Assembly: GCF_039538045.1 (NCBI RefSeq)
Contig: NZ_BAABBQ010000001.1
Location: 456,001-520,000 of the forward strand
DNA: 64,000 bases
Source of the DNA: Sphingomonas swuensis
Lineage (GTDB): Bacteria; Pseudomonadota; Alphaproteobacteria; Sphingomonadales; Sphingomonadaceae
Direction of reading: 5' to 3'
Positions 11,179-22,866 of this stretch are shown in pieces. The position numbers and the translations under genes are program-made. Within the stretch, counting starts at the first letter, position 1; every line of letters starts with the position of its first letter. The notes under the pieces were generated by a model that searched no databases, was not told the DNA's origin, and saw only the letters and a program-made list of their open reading frames with translations.

Positions 11179-12573
11179 ATGTTCTCACGTGCGCAGGAGC
11201 GCTCGCCGGGGCGCAAGTTCATGCTTGCCATCCTGGTCGGCCTCGCCCTCAGTGTTCCCCTCTTCATCACCTGGATGCTGGTCTACGACCGCCAGTCGCA
11301 ATCCGAGCAGGCACGCTCGTCGATCACCGAGGGGTGGGGCGGTCCGCAGTCGCTCGACGGCCCCCTGCTGATCATTCCCTATCGCGCCACAACCTCCGAG
11401 ACGGTGATCGAGAACGGTCGCAGCGTCACCCGCACCCGCGACATCGAGCGGCGGCTCGAGCTGTCGCCCGAGGTCGTCATGCTCGACACCTCCCTCAGGC
11501 CCGACCGGCGCAAGCGGTCGATCTACGAGGCGGTGGTCTACGATGCCTCGAACAAGGGCAAGGCGCGCTTCGTCCTCCCGCCCGACCTGCAGCGCTTCGG
11601 AGTCCAGCCGGGCACACTCGTCCTCGCCCGCGCCGAGCTCCGCTTCGGACTCAGCGATCCGCGTGGCCTCGGCGCCAACCCGCGCATCTCGGTCGGCGGC
11701 CGCCCGCTTCGCCTTCAGCCCGGCGGCGGCAGCAGCGGCGGCCGCGGCTTCTTCGCCTTCGTCGACGCCGCGCCGCTCGCCGCCCAGCCCATGCTGGTCG
11801 ACTTCGCCTTCGAATTTCGCGGCAATGCCCTGCTCGACCTCAGCCCCGACGCGGGCGACACGCGTTGGACGGTGCGTTCGAGCTGGCCGCATCCGTCCTT
11901 CACCGGCGACTTCCTTCCCGCCGAGCGCTCGGTGAGCAAGGACGGCTTCTCGGCGACTTACCGGGTCGGCAATCTCGCGCTCGGCCGCGCCCTCGTCTCC
12001 ACCAACGAACCCGGCGCACGTCGCCTCGAGGGACCGCCGCCGCCGATCGCGACGTCGGACTCTGATCCGGCCCGGCGGGAACAGGCGCGGATCAGCCTGA
12101 TCCAGCCGGTCGATCTCTACGCGCAGGTCGATCGCGCTGCGAAGTACGGCTTCCTGTTCATCGCCTTCACCTTCCTTGCGCTCCTGATGTTCGACATCAT
12201 CGGCGGGGTGGCCGTATCGACGGTCGAATATCTGCTGATGGGCGCGGCGCTGGTGCTGTTCTTCGTCCTGCTGCTGGCGTTCGCCGAGGTCATCGGCTTC
12301 ACCGCCGCCTACATCCTCGCCTCCGCCGCGATCGCCGGGCTCAACACTGCATACTCGGCGGCGGTGCTGAAAAGCTGGCGGCGCGGCTATGTGATCGGCG
12401 CCTTGCTGATCGGCCTCTACGCCGTGCTCTACGTGCTGCTCAGCCTCGAGGCCTTCAGCCTGCTGATCGGCTCGTTGCTGCTGTTCGTCGCGCTTGCCGG
12501 GGTGATGTATGTCACCCGGAACCTCGACTGGGCCGGGCGGGGCACCGGCACCGTCGAAGGGATGCCGGCCTGA
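11179..12573 (+). CDS. creD: Inner membrane protein CreD
   Basis: A 464-residue protein. One N-terminal membrane segment (LAILVGLALSVPLFITWMLV), a large periplasmic domain with the conserved TEGWGGPQSLDGPLLIIPY segment, then five or so membrane helices from about residue 315 to the C-terminus. CreD is a cell-envelope protein linked to the CreBC response and to beta-lactam tolerance in other bacteria, but creB and creC are absent here. AGAGGAG precedes the ATG. A 13-base-pair terminator stem follows. Confidence 0.93.
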   Translation: MFSRAQERSPGRKFMLAILVGLALSVPLFITWMLVYDRQSQSEQARSSITEGWGGPQSLDGPLLIIPYRATTSETVIENGRSVTRTRDIERRLELSPEVVMLDTSLRPDRRKRSIYEAVVYDASNKGKARFVLPPDLQRFGVQPGTLVLARAELRFGLSDPRGLGANPRISVGGRPLRLQPGGGSSGGRGFFAFVDAAPLAAQPMLVDFAFEFRGNALLDLSPDAGDTRWTVRSSWPHPSFTGDFLPAERSVSKDGFSATYRVGNLALGRALVSTNEPGARRLEGPPPPIATSDSDPARREQARISLIQPVDLYAQVDRAAKYGFLFIAFTFLALLMFDIIGGVAVSTVEYLLMGAALVLFFVLLLAFAEVIGFTAAYILASAAIAGLNTAYSAAVLKSWRRGYVIGALLIGLYAVLYVLLSLEAFSLLIGSLLLFVALAGVMYVTRNLDWAGRGTGTVEGMPA

Positions 12574-12585
12574 CGTCCTGACCGG

Positions 12586-12620
12586 AATGGGGCCGGGTGA
12601 CGCGACCCGGCCCCATTCTT
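12586..12620. terminator. Bidirectional hairpin between creD and prfC
   Basis: A perfect 13-base stem, AATGGGGCCGGGT (12586-12598) and ACCCGGCCCCATT (12605-12617), with a 6-base loop. It lies between the convergent stops of creD and prfC. The rightward side is followed by CTTGCTT; the leftward side lacks a T-run apart from the stem end. Confidence 0.75.
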
Positions 12621-12628
12621 GCTTCGCC

Positions 12629-14254
12629 TCAACTCCGCTCGCGCACCGCGCTGAAGGTGATCGCCGGCCAGTCCTGCTGGAAGCGGCCATGCTCCCAGGC
12701 GTTGCGCATCAGCAGCACCGGCACTCCGTCCTGGTCCTCGGCCATATTCGAGCGGAGCGTCTCGGTCAGCCGCTTGAGCTCGGCCGGGTCGTCCGACCGG
12801 ACCCAGCGCGCGACCTCGTACGGCGAGGGCTCGAACTCGAGCTTGGCGCCATATTCCTGCTCGAGCCTCGTCTGCAGCACGTCGAGCTGCAGCTCGCCGA
12901 TGACCCCGACGATCCAGGCCGAGCCGATCACCGGCTTGAACAGCCGGATGACGCCTTCCTCGGCAAGGTCGGCGAGGCCGCGGCGCATCTGCTTTACCTT
13001 GAGCGGATCGCCCAGCCGCACCCGGCGCAGGATTTCGGGCGCGAAGTCGGGAAGGCCGGTGAAGGTGACATCGCCCTTTTCGGTCAGCGTGTCGCCGACC
13101 CTTAGTGTGCCGTGATTGGGGATGCCGACGATGTCGCCCGCCACCGCGCCATGCGCGAGCTCGCGATCGCGGGCGAAGAAGGTGATCGGATTGTGCAGCG
13201 CCAGCGCCTTTCCGCCGCGGCTATTCTGGACCTTCATGCCGCGCGTCAGCTTGCCCGAGCAGACCCGGACGAAGGCGACCCGGTCGCGGTGATTGGGGTC
13301 CATATTGGCCTGGACCTTGAAGACGAAGCCCGTCAGCCGCGGCTCGTCGGGGCTGACCGGTGCCGGGCGAGCGGGCTGCGGTTGCGGCGGCGGCCCGTCT
13401 GTGGCGAGGATGTCGAGCAGTTGCTCGATCCCGAATCCGCGCAGCGCGCTTCCGAAGACGACGGGGGTGAGGTCGCCCGCCCGGAAGGCCTCGCGGTCGA
13501 ACTCGGGATAGGAAGCGAGCGCCAGCCCACCTTCCTCGGCAAGGCTCGCGGCCGCATCGCCCGGGATGGCCTTCCCGATAGCCGGATCGTCGATGCTCCC
13601 CGCGTCGATCCACTTGCCGGGGACGACGCCGTCGCGGCGGTCGGCGATCAGGAACTGCGCGCGCCGCAGGTCATAGAGGCCGTGGAACAGCCCGCCGATC
13701 CCCGTCGGCCAGTTCTGCGGTGAGACGTCGAGCTGGAGCACCTCGGCGATCTCGTCGAGCAGCTCGAACGGGCTCTTTCCCTCGCGGTCGACCTTGTTGA
13801 CGAAGGTGACGATCGGCACGTTCCGGATCCGGCAGACCTCGAACAGCTTGCGGGTCTGCGGCTCGATCCCCTTGGCCGCGTCGATCACCATGATCGCGCA
13901 ATCGACCGCGGTCAGCGTGCGATAGGTGTCCTCGGAGAAGTCCTGGTGCCCCGGCGTGTCGAGCAGGTTGAACAGGATCGCCCCGCGCTGGAACGTCATC
14001 ACCGAGCTCGTCACCGAGATCCCGCGCTGCTGCTCGATCTTCATCCAGTCCGAGCGCGCCCGCCTGCGGTCGCCGCGCGCCTTGACCTCGCCCGCCTCGT
14101 GGACCGCGCCGGCGGCGTGAAGCAGTCCCTCGGTCAGCGTGGTCTTGCCGGCGTCGGGGTGCGAGATGATGGCGAAGGTGCGACGCTCGAGCGCGCTGAA
14201 CGAGAGGTCGCCCTGGCGATCCTGCTCGCCGGGAGTGGGGCTTTCGGAAAACAA
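12629..14254 (-). CDS. prfC: Peptide chain release factor 3
   Basis: A 541-residue translational GTPase that recycles RF1/RF2 after termination. GTP-binding motifs: SHPDAGKTT (G1), DTPGH (G3), NKVD (G4). The segment SDWMKIEQQRGISVTSSVM is diagnostic for RF3 against EF-G. Start codon is TTG at 14254, supported by AGGAG 8 bases upstream. It is monocistronic and divergent from the LOG-family gene. Confidence 0.97.
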   Translation of the reverse strand: MFSESPTPGEQDRQGDLSFSALERRTFAIISHPDAGKTTLTEGLLHAAGAVHEAGEVKARGDRRRARSDWMKIEQQRGISVTSSVMTFQRGAILFNLLDTPGHQDFSEDTYRTLTAVDCAIMVIDAAKGIEPQTRKLFEVCRIRNVPIVTFVNKVDREGKSPFELLDEIAEVLQLDVSPQNWPTGIGGLFHGLYDLRRAQFLIADRRDGVVPGKWIDAGSIDDPAIGKAIPGDAAASLAEEGGLALASYPEFDREAFRAGDLTPVVFGSALRGFGIEQLLDILATDGPPPQPQPARPAPVSPDEPRLTGFVFKVQANMDPNHRDRVAFVRVCSGKLTRGMKVQNSRGGKALALHNPITFFARDRELAHGAVAGDIVGIPNHGTLRVGDTLTEKGDVTFTGLPDFAPEILRRVRLGDPLKVKQMRRGLADLAEEGVIRLFKPVIGSAWIVGVIGELQLDVLQTRLEQEYGAKLEFEPSPYEVARWVRSDDPAELKRLTETLRSNMAEDQDGVPVLLMRNAWEHGRFQQDWPAITFSAVRERS

Positions 14255-14415
14255 CGAGTGGCTCCTGCCCGGCCGCGGTCGCGCCGGTTCAATGTCGATG
14301 CGACGCCGCTTAGTCGATGTGGGGCCGAACGCGAAGGGGGCGGCGATGATGCCGCTTCCCGGACCCTCGCGAAATGGTTGGGAAACGAACTCGGATCGGC
14401 TAGGCGCGACCGCTT

Positions 14416-15300
14416 ATGACTGATCCGATCCCCCCGAAGAGCATCTTCCCCGACGCCAAGGTCGACGCCGAAGCCGCCAAGCACATTCCGTCCTCGCCGC
14501 AGACCGAGGATCCGGCCTACAAGCTGGCCTTCCAGGACAAGGACTTCCTCCTCCGTCCGGACCTCCGCCCCGTGCGCTTCCAGCTCGAGCTGCTCAAGCC
14601 CGAGCTGTTCCTCGACGAGCAGAAGATCGGCTCGACCTTCGTCTTCTACGGCTCGGCCCGCGTTCCCGAGCCAGAGAAGGCCAAGGCGCTGCTCGCCAAT
14701 GCGAAGAGCGACAAGGAAAAGCTGATCGCCGAGCGGCTGGTCGCCAAGTCGCATTATTACGACGTCGCGCGCGAGCTCGCGCAGATGGTCAGCAAGACCG
14801 ACCGCGACGAGGAGGGCAAGCGCCACTTCGTCGTCTGCTCGGGCGGCGGACCCTCGTTCATGGAGGCTGCGAACCGCGGTGCTCAGGACGTCGGCGAAGA
14901 GTCGATCGGGCTCAACATCGTGCTCCCGCATGAGCAGCTGCCCAATCCCTACGTCACTCCCTCGCTCTCCTTCCAGTTCCACTACTTCGCGCTGCGCAAG
15001 ATGCACTTCCTGCTTCGCGCCCGCGCCGTGGCGGTGTTCCCGGGCGGCTTCGGCACCTTCGACGAGATGTTCGAGCTGCTGACGCTCATCCAGACCGGCA
15101 AGGTCCGGCCGCTTCCGATCCTCCTCTACGGCCGCGAGTTCTGGGAGCGCGTGGTGAACTTCGAGGCACTGGTCGAGGAGGGCGTCATCTCCGAGCGCGA
15201 CCTCGATCTGCTGACCTGGTGCGAGACCGCAGAAGAGGGCTGGGCCAAGGTCTGCGACCATTACGCCAAGGACCAGCCTCAGGTGCGCGCGGCGGGCTGA
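14416..15300 (+). CDS. LOG family protein (TIGR00730-like Rossmann fold)
   Basis: A 294-residue protein of the family once called lysine decarboxylases. The motifs are GGGPSFMEAANRGA and PGGFGTFDEMFELLT, the latter matching the PGGxGTxxE phosphoribohydrolase signature near residues 210-222. Some family members release cytokinin-type bases from nucleotide 5'-monophosphates; bacterial ones also act as nucleosidases. Substrate unknown here. It is longer than small LOG proteins (about 190) and belongs to the long subgroup. Confidence 0.88.
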   Translation: MTDPIPPKSIFPDAKVDAEAAKHIPSSPQTEDPAYKLAFQDKDFLLRPDLRPVRFQLELLKPELFLDEQKIGSTFVFYGSARVPEPEKAKALLANAKSDKEKLIAERLVAKSHYYDVARELAQMVSKTDRDEEGKRHFVVCSGGGPSFMEAANRGAQDVGEESIGLNIVLPHEQLPNPYVTPSLSFQFHYFALRKMHFLLRARAVAVFPGGFGTFDEMFELLTLIQTGKVRPLPILLYGREFWERVVNFEALVEEGVISERDLDLLTWCETAEEGWAKVCDHYAKDQPQVRAAG

Positions 15301-15329
15301 CCGCCACGCGTCCCATCCTTAACACTGGA

Positions 15330-15345
15330 CCGCCGGGCCCGGCGG
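15330..15345. repeat. 16-base perfect palindrome before scpA
   Basis: CCGCCGGGCCCGGCGG lies 15 bases before the scpA start and just before its GAGGAGGG ribosome-binding site. It may be a weak terminator for the LOG gene or a structured leader; its GC content makes chance possible. Confidence 0.4.
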
Positions 15346-15360
15346 GGTAGAGGAGGGGGC

Positions 15361-17493
15361 ATGTCCACCGACCAGCACGACGCATGGAAGACCCTCGCCG
15401 CCAAGGAAGCGCGCGGGGCCGACCTCAGCCGCACCACGCCCGAGGGCATCACGCTCAAGACCGTCTACGGTCCCGAGGACACCGACGGCATCGCCCCCGG
15501 CTTCCCCGGCGTCGCGCCCTACACCCGCGGTCCCTATGCGACGATGTACGCCGGCCGGCCGTGGACCATCCGCCAATATGCGGGCTTCTCGACCGCAGAG
15601 GAATCGAACGCCTTCTACCGCCGCAACCTCGCGGCCGGTCAGAAGGGGCTTTCGGTCGCCTTCGACCTCGCCACCCATCGCGGCTACGACAGCGACCATC
15701 CGCGCGTCACCGGCGACGTCGGCAAGGCGGGCGTCGCGATCGACAGCGTCGAGGACATGAAGCTGCTGTTCGGCGGCATCCCGCTGGGCGAGATGTCGGT
15801 CTCGATGACCATGAATGGCGCGGTGCTTCCGGTGCTCGCCTTCTACATCGTCGCGGGCGAGGAGCAGGGGGTCGAGCGCGCCGCGCTGACCGGGACCATC
15901 CAGAACGACATCCTCAAGGAGTTCGCGGTCCGCAACACCTATATCTATCCGCCCGAACCCTCGATGCGGATCGTCTCGGACATCATCGCCTTCACCAGCG
16001 CCGAGATGCCCAAGTTCAACTCGATCTCCATCTCGGGCTACCACATGCACGAGGCCGGGGCGACGGCGGTCCAGGAGCTTGCCTTCACGCTGGCCGACGG
16101 AATGGAATATGTCCGTGCGGCGGTCGCCAACGGGCTCGACATCGACGCCTTCGCGCCACGCCTCAGCTTCTTCTGGGGCATCGGCATGAACCTCTTCATG
16201 GAGGTCGCCAAGATGCGCGCCGCGCGCACCCTGTGGGGCCGGATCATGACCGACCTCGGTGCCAGGACCGAGAAGTCGAAGCTGCTCCGCACCCACTGCC
16301 AGACGAGCGGCGTCAGCCTCACGGAGCAGGATCCCTACAACAACATCGTCCGCACCACGATCGAGGCGCTGGCGGCGGTGCTCGGGGGAACCCAGTCGCT
16401 CCACACCAACAGCTTCGACGAGGCGATCGCGCTCCCGACCGACTTCTCCGCCCGGATCGCCCGCAACACCCAGCTGATCCTCGCCGAGGAGAGCGGGGTC
16501 ACCGCGGTCGCAGATCCGCTTGGCGGCAGCTGGTATGTCGAGGCGCTGACCCGCGAGCTTGAGGAGAAGGCCTGGGCGCTGATCGAGGAAGTGGAAGGCC
16601 TCGGCGGCATGACCAAGGCGGTGCAGTCGGGTCTCCCCAAGCGCCGGATCGAGGAAGCCGCGGCCGGACGCCAGGCCAAGGTCGACACGGGCGAGACCGT
16701 CATCGTCGGCGTCAACCGTTACCGCCTCCCCGAGGAAGCGGCGCTCGACATCCTCGAGGTCGACAATGCCAAGGTCCGGGCGGGGCAGATCGAGCGGCTG
16801 CAGCGCATCCGCGCCAGTCGCGACGAGGGCGCCGTGCAGGCCGCGCTCGATGCGCTGGAGCAGGGTGCGCGCGGCAACGCCAATCTCCTCGCGCTCAGCG
16901 TCGAGGCGGCGCGGACCCGCGCCACGCTGGGCGAGATCTCCGACGCGCTCGAACGCGCCTTCGGGCGCTACGCCACCAAGCCCGAACCTGTCAGCGGCAT
17001 CTACGGCCAGCGCGCCGACGTCCGCTGGGAAGAGGCCAAGCAGGGCACGGTCGCGGTCACCAGCCGCCTCGGCCGCAAGCCCCGCATGCTGGTCGCGAAG
17101 ATGGGCCAGGACGGCCACGACCGGGGCGCCAACCTCGTCAGCTCGGCCTTTGGCGACCTCGGCTTCGAGATCATTGCCGGGCCGCTGTTCCAGACCCCGC
17201 GCGAAGCCGCCGAGCTCGCGATCATCGGCGACGTCGACGTGGTCGGCGCGTCGAGCCTCGCCGCCGGGCACAAGACCCTCATTCCCGAGCTCATCGGTCA
17301 TCTCAAGGACATGGGCCGCCCCGACATCAAGGTCGTGGCGGGCGGGGTCATCCCGGCGCAGGACTATGCCGGGCTCCGCGCCGCCGGAGTGCAGGCGATC
17401 TTCGGCCCGGGCACCAACCTCGCCGACGCCGCCGACGAGGTCCTCCGCCTCCTCGGCCACAACAAGCCGCCGATCGACGAGGCGGCCGAATGA
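15361..17493 (+). CDS. scpA: Methylmalonyl-CoA mutase
   Basis: A 710-residue adenosylcobalamin enzyme that isomerises (R)-methylmalonyl-CoA and succinyl-CoA. N-terminal TIM barrel ([20 protein letters not shown], substrate-binding region), then a C-terminal B12 domain with the ligand motif DGHDRG near residue 585 and SSLAAGH further on. Length fits the catalytic large subunit. First gene of a unit with a small membrane protein, an esterase-fold protein and pccA, placing propionyl-CoA carboxylation and the mutase together. GAGGAGGG precedes the ATG. Confidence 0.97.
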   Translation: MSTDQHDAWKTLAAKEARGADLSRTTPEGITLKTVYGPEDTDGIAPGFPGVAPYTRGPYATMYAGRPWTIRQYAGFSTAEESNAFYRRNLAAGQKGLSVAFDLATHRGYDSDHPRVTGDVGKAGVAIDSVEDMKLLFGGIPLGEMSVSMTMNGAVLPVLAFYIVAGEEQGVERAALTGTIQNDILKEFAVRNTYIYPPEPSMRIVSDIIAFTSAEMPKFNSISISGYHMHEAGATAVQELAFTLADGMEYVRAAVANGLDIDAFAPRLSFFWGIGMNLFMEVAKMRAARTLWGRIMTDLGARTEKSKLLRTHCQTSGVSLTEQDPYNNIVRTTIEALAAVLGGTQSLHTNSFDEAIALPTDFSARIARNTQLILAEESGVTAVADPLGGSWYVEALTRELEEKAWALIEEVEGLGGMTKAVQSGLPKRRIEEAAAGRQAKVDTGETVIVGVNRYRLPEEAALDILEVDNAKVRAGQIERLQRIRASRDEGAVQAALDALEQGARGNANLLALSVEAARTRATLGEISDALERAFGRYATKPEPVSGIYGQRADVRWEEAKQGTVAVTSRLGRKPRMLVAKMGQDGHDRGANLVSSAFGDLGFEIIAGPLFQTPREAAELAIIGDVDVVGASSLAAGHKTLIPELIGHLKDMGRPDIKVVAGGVIPAQDYAGLRAAGVQAIFGPGTNLADAADEVLRLLGHNKPPIDEAAE

Positions 17494-17849
17494 GCGACGT
17501 GACGACACTTGCCGAACAGCCGGCCGATCACGACCGCGACCGCGAGTTCCTGCTCTACGATTATTCCAAGCACCTGCTGTCGCTGGCGCTTCTGGCGATC
17601 GGCGGAGTCATCACCATCTTCCAGTCGCCGCTCGGCAAGTCGCTGCCGTCGATCGCGGTTGCGGGCCTCCTCCTGGCCTTCGCCGTCAGTGGCGTGCTCG
17701 CCCTGTCGGGTAGTTCGGCGATCCTCCAGGCGCGGCAGCGCCGCCAGCCGCTTGGCAACGCCGTGTGGCTCTACATCCGCGGCTCGATGGCCTTCCTCGG
17801 CGCAGGCGTCGGAGCGTTTCTCGTGTCATGGCTTGAGCTCCTCCTGTGA
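17490..17849 (+). CDS. Small membrane protein, unknown function
   Basis: A 119-residue protein with a charged N-terminal 25 residues ([18 protein letters not shown]), then three predicted membrane segments: about 29-46, 52-72 and 95-115. I do not recognise the family. It overlaps scpA by 4 bases (ATGA) and the next gene by 4 (GTGA), so it is translated within the methylmalonyl-CoA unit. Confidence 0.75.
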   Translation: MSDVTTLAEQPADHDRDREFLLYDYSKHLLSLALLAIGGVITIFQSPLGKSLPSIAVAGLLLAFAVSGVLALSGSSAILQARQRRQPLGNAVWLYIRGSMAFLGAGVGAFLVSWLELLL

Positions 17850-18699
17850 CCGGCAGGCGGCTGCCAGGACTGATTGCGGTCGCAGCCGGGCTTCTCGCCC
17901 TGGTGCTGCCCGCTTCGGCCGTGGCCCAGACCGCCAGCCCGATCACCATCGGCGTCAGCCGGACGGTTGCCTCGCGGGCGCTTGGCGAAAACCGCACACT
18001 CAACGTCATCCTTCCCGCCGGCTACGACAAGGCGACCGCGAAGCGTTACCCGGTAATCTACCTCATCGACGGCGGAGTGGAGCAGGACCTGCTGCATGTC
18101 GCCGGGGTGGTCCAGCTCGGCTCGATCTGGGGCCGGATGGGCGAGGCGATCCTCGTCGGAGTCGAGACGAGGGACCGTCGCCGCGAGCTGGTCGGCAAGA
18201 CCAGCGACCCCGAGCTTCTGAAGAAGTATCCAACCGCCGGTGCCTCGGCCGCCTTCCGCGCCTTTCTCCGCGACGAGGTAAAACCGCTGGTCGAGCGCCA
18301 CTATCGTACCTCCGGCACGGACGTGGTCATCGGGGAATCGCTCGCCGGGCTGTTCATCGTCGAGACCTTCATGGTCGAACCCGGCCTGTTCGACGGCTAT
18401 GCCGCGATCGATCCCAGCCTGTGGTGGGACAAGGAAGCGCTGTCCACACGCGCAGCCAGCATCGGCTCCGCGCAGCGCGGGAAGCGACTCTACGTCGCCC
18501 TCGCCAAGGAGCAGCTCGAGACGCCCGCCGCCGCCAACCGCGTCATCGCGGCGGCGCGCGCGGCGAAGTCCGATCTCTGCGTCGCGCCCCGGCCCGACCA
18601 GACCCACGCCACCATTTACCAGCAGGTCGAAGCGCAGGCTTTGCAATTCCTCCTGCCACCCGCACAAGCAGCTCCTCCGGAGTTCGGATTCGAGGTTCA

Positions 18700-18718
<19 letters not shown>
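17846..18718 (+). CDS. Exported esterase-fold alpha/beta hydrolase
   Basis: A 290-residue protein with a signal peptide (cleavage after ASAVAQ, residue 28) and an esterase-D-like hydrolase domain. PVIYLIDGG is the first core strand; nucleophile Ser165 sits in [11 protein letters not shown]; His in DQTHATIY is a likely triad member. Relatives include secreted siderophore or carboxyl esterases; no substrate can be assigned. GTG start overlaps the previous stop (GTGA); its 3' end overlaps pccA by 19 bases. An exported esterase between two cytoplasmic CoA-pathway genes is unexpected. Confidence 0.85.
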
Positions 18719-20704
<1,986 letters not shown>

Positions 20705-20707
20705 GCC

Positions 20708-21466
20708 TCAGGCGCTCGTCCCGCCGTCGATCGTCACGCACGCGCCGTTCACTCCCCCCGCGTCGGGGTGGAGCAGCTGCATGATCGCGTGGGTTACTTC
20801 GGCGACGGTGATCAGCCGGCCGTTGCCGTTGGTCTTCGCCAGCAGCGCGCGCGCCTCCGCGACGCTCTTCCCCGTCGCTCCGGCGATCCGTTCGGCGCTG
20901 TCGTCGACCATTGGCGTGTCGACGAAGCTCGGACAGATGGCGTTGACGGTAAGGCCCGTGCGCGCGAACTCGAGCGCCAGGCTGCGCATCAGCCCGACCG
21001 CGCCATGCTTGGATGCCACGTAGGGCGCCGCCATCGCGCCACCCTTCAATCCCGCGACCGAGGCGACGATCACCAGCCGCTTGCCCGGTGCCTGGAGGTC
21101 CGGAAGCGCCAGCTGGGCGCCGTCAAACAGTGCGGTGAGGTTGGTCGCGATGATCGCGTTCCACGTCTCGCGGCGCGTGCGCAGGAAGGGCCGGCTGTCC
21201 CCGATCCCGGCATTGAGGATCACGTGGTCGAACGGGCCGGATGCCTCGCGCGCGGCGGCGAAGGCAGCGGCCTGCGCCTCGGGATCGGTGACGTCGCACG
21301 GGAAAGCGCGTCCGCCCGTCTCGCGCGCCACTTCCTCGATGAGGTCGCTTCGCCGTCCCAGTAGCGAGACCTTCGCCCCCGCTGCGGCGAGGGCGCGGGC
21401 GGCACCGGCACCGATGCCCGTGCCGCCGCCGGTGATAAGTGCATGCTTGCCAGTCGCGAAGGTCAT
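20708..21466 (-). CDS. SDR family oxidoreductase
   Basis: A 252-residue classical short-chain dehydrogenase with TGGGTGIGAGAARAL for cofactor binding, the NAG motif in ILNAGIGDS, catalytic Ser in VASVAGLKGG and Tyr-Lys in YVASKHG. The C-terminus VNGACVTIDGGTSA is typical. Could be a 3-oxoacyl-ACP reductase-like or secondary alcohol dehydrogenase. Its stop is 3 bases from the convergent pccA stop. Confidence 0.92.
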   Translation of the reverse strand: MTFATGKHALITGGGTGIGAGAARALAAAGAKVSLLGRRSDLIEEVARETGGRAFPCDVTDPEAQAAAFAAAREASGPFDHVILNAGIGDSRPFLRTRRETWNAIIATNLTALFDGAQLALPDLQAPGKRLVIVASVAGLKGGAMAAPYVASKHGAVGLMRSLALEFARTGLTVNAICPSFVDTPMVDDSAERIAGATGKSVAEARALLAKTNGNGRLITVAEVTHAIMQLLHPDAGGVNGACVTIDGGTSA

Positions 21467-21545
21467 GGGACGAGCCTAGCGGGACGGCAGGCAAAGGAAA
21501 GGGCGGCCCGGTCTCCCGAGCCGCCCCTGACTTGTTCGAACGCGA

Positions 21546-22667
21546 TCAGCGGGTGCCGATCGGATCCGCGTTGCCGTCCGGGTCACCCTGGACGGTGCCG
21601 CTCACCTTGGGCGCGCCCGCCAGCAGGATGCCCGCGAGGTGCGGAGTGGCCATGCTGGTGCCGCTGATGGTGTTGTAGCCACCGTTCAGCCAGGTCGACT
21701 TGATGGCCGAGCCCGGCTCGGCGAAGTCGACCGGCGGATTGCCGTAGTTCGAGTAGCTCGCCCACTTGTCGCCGACGCCGAACGCAGAGACGGTGTAGAT
21801 GTTCGGACCGTTGGCGCGGGCCGGCGAGTGGTTGTTGGCATTGTCGGTCTCGTTGCCGGCGGCGAGCGCGAACTTGACGCCGCCGGCCGAGGCATTGATC
21901 ACCGCCGTGTCGAGGGCGGCCGAGACTCCGCCGCCAAGGCTCATGTTGGCGACGTCGCCGACCCGGCCATTGGCCGCGACATAATCGACGCCCGCGATGA
22001 CGCCCGAGTTCGAACCCGAACCGCGACGATCGAGCACCCGCACCGCGACCACTCGGGCACCCGGGGCGACGCCAATCACGCCGATGCTGTTGTTGAGCGC
22101 CGCGATGGTGCCGGCAACGTGCGTACCATGGCCGTTCTGGTCGACCGGCGAGGTGTCACGAGAGAGGAAGCTGCGGCTGCGCGCGGTGTCGACCGAGAGG
22201 TCGGGATGGGTGAAGTCGATGCCGGTGTCGATGACCCAGGCGGTACCGAAGGTGCCGGCCGCGCCGCCCGAGACGCGGGCGATGCCCCACGGGGTTTCCT
22301 GCGCGGGCTGGGCACCACCGCCGCCGCTCGGCGGGGCGTCGGCGCGGATCGGACCGGTGGTGACGACCTGATCCTGCTCGCAATATTCGATGTTGGGATT
22401 GTTGGCCTGCATCCGCTCGACCGCCTGTGCCGGAAGATCGGCGGCGAAGCCGCGGAGCGCGACACTGTAGACATGCTTGACGCGCGCACCAACCGACTGG
22501 GCGGCGCGATTGGCTTCGGCCTGCGCCTGCCCGCGGTTCACTTCGCGCGCCTTGAACACGCAGATGTAGCTGCCTTCGATCTTGTCGCCCGGACGCTCGG
22601 CGGCGGCCGGTCCGGCAATGGCGACGCTCGCCATGATTGCTGCGGAGGCCAGCAGAACAGTCTTCAT
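21546..22667 (-). CDS. S8 family serine peptidase (subtilase)
   Basis: A 373-residue exported protease. Signal peptide to about residue 23 (GPAAA), an I9-type inhibitory propeptide (about 30-105), then the subtilisin domain with Asp147 (VIDTGID), His180 (NGHGTHVAG), Asn272 (AAGNE, oxyanion hole) and Ser338 (GTSMATPHLAG). The domain ends soon after the Ser, with a short Asp/Gly-rich tail. I start it at 22667, where the signal peptide begins behind GGGAAGGG; 22 upstream in-frame residues look non-coding. Preceded by an AT-rich region with a perfect inverted repeat. Confidence 0.93.
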   Translation of the reverse strand: MKTVLLASAAIMASVAIAGPAAAERPGDKIEGSYICVFKAREVNRGQAQAEANRAAQSVGARVKHVYSVALRGFAADLPAQAVERMQANNPNIEYCEQDQVVTTGPIRADAPPSGGGGAQPAQETPWGIARVSGGAAGTFGTAWVIDTGIDFTHPDLSVDTARSRSFLSRDTSPVDQNGHGTHVAGTIAALNNSIGVIGVAPGARVVAVRVLDRRGSGSNSGVIAGVDYVAANGRVGDVANMSLGGGVSAALDTAVINASAGGVKFALAAGNETDNANNHSPARANGPNIYTVSAFGVGDKWASYSNYGNPPVDFAEPGSAIKSTWLNGGYNTISGTSMATPHLAGILLAGAPKVSGTVQGDPDGNADPIGTR

Positions 22668-22760
22668 GGATGCCCTTCCCCTTCTTCGATGATCAGCAAA
22701 TCTGTCGCTGACCTGAACGATCAAGCTATCCATGATTTGACGTCTGTAAAGAAGAAAAAT

Positions 22761-22785
22761 CTAGTTAATACAGTGAGTTAACTAG
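22761..22785. repeat. AT-rich inverted repeat upstream of the subtilase
   Basis: CTAGTTAA (22761-22768) and TTAACTAG (22778-22785), perfect 8-base arms with a 9-base spacer, within an unusually AT-rich island. Read leftward, the second arm is followed by ATTTTTCTTCTTT, so it may end the secretin transcript; alternatively it is an operator for the subtilase gene, which starts 94 bases further on. Confidence 0.6.
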
Positions 22786-22866
22786 CATTTTCAGGAATGA
22801 GTCCGTCCATTCGTGCCGGTGATCCGGCTACGGAGCAAACCGTCTGAGGCGAGCGATTTCAGCCGC

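Noticed and set aside
15319..17508. 729-codon minus-strand frame opposite scpA
   Set aside because: Shadow of the methylmalonyl-CoA mutase gene.
17509..18699. Long in-frame extension in front of pccA
   Set aside because: It runs through two other genes in a different frame and is Arg/Ser-rich; PccA starts at 18700 with its canonical N-terminus.
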